Both the position numbers and the translations under genes were made by a program. A stretch of 6,110 bases of DNA from a bacterium (lineage in GTDB: Bacteria; RBG-13-66-14). Shown here in pieces: positions 5,090-6,110 of this stretch; the first letter of the stretch is position 1; every line of letters starts with the position of its first letter. Location: positions 1-6,110 of the forward strand of contig DATKYS010000134.1 of the NCBI GenBank assembly GCA_035528375.1, in the 5' to 3' direction. The notes below the pieces were generated by a model. It searched no databases, was not told the DNA's origin, and worked only from the letters and a program-made list of their open reading frames with translations.

Positions 5090-5542
5090 CTAGAAAAGAG
5101 TAAACCAATCGAAACCTAACTCAATGTAAACACGCTGACGGAATAAATTGTTTGGATCTATAATAGTATCCGTTGATTCATCATCTTCATCATATTTAAA
5201 GTCAAGTTCTATCCCAATACCACTGAATATTAATTGAGCTTTTAAATCTATAGCTATATTGTTATTTGGATCGGCAAATACAAGTAATGTAGGTATCGGA
5301 GATGCTTTACAATCTTGTAATGCATAAGATAATTTCTGGAAAGTTGTCCCGCCGGTTTTTTGGAATTTTGCCTCAACACCTAAATATTTATTTGTATCGC
5401 TATGTTTAAGGATTAAATCTAAATGTCTCGGTTTACCTACAAATCTATAACCAACTGGTTTTTCTTCTTTTATATCAATGGGTAAATTCCAAGATTCAAT
5501 GTATGCCCTTATTGCTTTTTTAAATCTATCGCCGGTAGCCAT
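5090..5542 (-). CDS. Probable type II restriction endonuclease, PD-(D/E)xK fold
   Basis: A 150-aa cytoplasmic protein, probably the DNA-cutting partner of the methyltransferase gene just upstream. The visible signature is D42 in RHLDLIL followed by E57 and K59 in GVEAKF, the D-x(14)-E-x-K arrangement of PD-(D/E)xK nucleases. It is followed by TGGTTFQKLSYAL (63-75), a block seen in small enzymes of this superfamily. An Asp/Glu-rich stretch lies at 117-123. There is no signal peptide or membrane segment. The ATG at 5542 has AAGG seven bases upstream, overlapping the methyltransferase stop, so the two genes look co-translated. The DNA is AT-rich, unlike rho, which fits horizontal acquisition. 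I do not recognise a specific restriction enzyme family. If the methyltransferase modifies GATC this enzyme would cut there, but that is inferred from the pairing only. Confidence 0.8.
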   Translation of the reverse strand: MATGDRFKKAIRAYIESWNLPIDIKEEKPVGYRFVGKPRHLDLILKHSDTNKYLGVEAKFQKTGGTTFQKLSYALQDCKASPIPTLLVFADPNNNIAIDLKAQLIFSGIGIELDFKYDEDDESTDTIIDPNNLFRQRVYIELGFDWFTLF

Positions 5543-5554
5543 AGAAAAACCTTT

Positions 5555-6110
5555 CTAGTAGTTAGTTACAATAAGTTCTGTTGCTCCCGTTCGCTTATCA
5601 CCCTTACAATTTATTGCTCTATTTGCCTTGATTACAGTAATGCTGTAATCAGAGTATAAATCATTAATTAAATCTGTATTTGAATTCGATAACATAACAA
5701 AACAACCTCGATTGTCTAAACACCTAAAATCCTCTGCCAGCCTCTGTTGTTCGTACTCATCAAACCCACTGCCATTGTATTTCGTAAAGTGAGCTGTGTC
5801 GCTTATTGGTTGATAAGGCGGATCAAAATAGATAAAATCCCCAGACTTCGTATCTTCTATAGCCCGCGAAAAATCAGCAGATCTTATTATTATTTCAGCA
5901 CTATTCAAGTATTCTGATACAGACAGAAGATTATCTTCATCTAAAATCGTGGGGGTCTTGTATGAACCAAATGGTGCGTTAAATTTACCTTTCCTATTTA
6001 CTCGCCAAAGACCATTGTAGCAAGTTTTATTTAGAAAAATAAACCTAGAAGCCCTTTCTACCTTGCTTAATTCATTAGGGTCAATTGAGCGCACATTATA
6101 GAAATATTTT
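5555..6110 (-). CDS. Dam-family adenine-N6 DNA methyltransferase, 5' end beyond the window
   Basis: Transfers a methyl group from SAM to adenine N6 in DNA; as part of a restriction-modification pair it would protect host sites. About 184 codons are visible. The frame stays open to the window edge with family-like residues (KYFYNVRS), so the in-frame GTG at 6094 is internal and the SAM-binding FxGxG motif lies outside. Visible blocks are RFIFLNKTCYNGLWRVN and the following KFNAPFGSYK (the Dam target-recognition region), DPPY at 5824-5813 (motif IV, catalytic), then FTKYNGSGF and a C-terminal RAINCKG block. The Arg in GLWR corresponds to R124 of E. coli Dam, which contacts the GATC site. This favours GATC, but other Dam-family members such as M.EcoRV differ. 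The order recognition region then DPPY fits the alpha class. It is AT-rich, followed 12 bases later by the nuclease gene. Confidence 0.92.
   Translation of the reverse strand, partial: KYFYNVRSIDPNELSKVERASRFIFLNKTCYNGLWRVNRKGKFNAPFGSYKTPTILDEDNLLSVSEYLNSAEIIIRSADFSRAIEDTKSGDFIYFDPPYQPISDTAHFTKYNGSGFDEYEQQRLAEDFRCLDNRGCFVMLSNSNTDLINDLYSDYSITVIKANRAINCKGDKRTGATELIVTNY

Noticed and set aside
3638-5119. Plus-strand open frame of 493 codons over rho
   Set aside because: It is antisense to rho, whose identity is beyond doubt, and also runs through its leader and promoter; composition is that of a shadow frame.
6092-6094. GTG as the start of the Dam-family methyltransferase
   Set aside because: The frame remains open to the window edge with family-like residues before it, and the SAM-binding motif would be missing. 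The gene is cut by the window, not truncated.

Overview
The window is a stretch of bacterial chromosome in which every convincing gene lies on the minus strand, so it reads from right to left. Most of it is GC-rich (positions 1081-1140 are 70% G+C by hand count). About 1 kb at the right end is AT-rich (positions 5161-5220 are 30% G+C) and looks acquired. The secreted M1 peptidase at the left end has a C-terminal domain of the FlgD-like / type IX secretion sorting type. That points to the FCB superphylum (Fibrobacterota-Chlorobiota-Bacteroidota) or one of the uncultured phyla that carry such tails. This placement is an inference; there is no rRNA gene to confirm it.

Right end (5090-6110): a compact restriction-modification pair. 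The first gene is a Dam-family adenine-N6 DNA methyltransferase whose N-terminus lies beyond the window. Twelve bases after it comes a 150-residue protein with a PD-(D/E)xK nuclease signature, probably the partner restriction enzyme.

Middle (3653-5076): rho, the transcription termination factor. A good promoter (TTGACA, 17 bp, TACCAT) sits at the edge of the AT-rich island. It is followed by a leader of about 140 nt whose first part is very rich in C and poor in G, like a rut site. This suggests that Rho controls its own synthesis.

Between rho and the next operon (3397-3652) there is no gene. There are four REP-type palindromes, each with a 10+2+10 bp palindrome abutted by GTAG. The two outer ones are followed by T-runs on the minus strand and so form intrinsic terminators. 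A perfect TATAAT lies just beyond them and probably starts the next operon.

Left operon (11-3396): a class I SAM-dependent methyltransferase, coaD (phosphopantetheine adenylyltransferase, coenzyme A synthesis) and the exported M1 metallopeptidase. The first two start with TTG and all three have good ribosome binding sites. Gaps of 22 and 7 bases suggest translational coupling. The products have no obvious common pathway. No gene-free stretch exceeds 300 bases.
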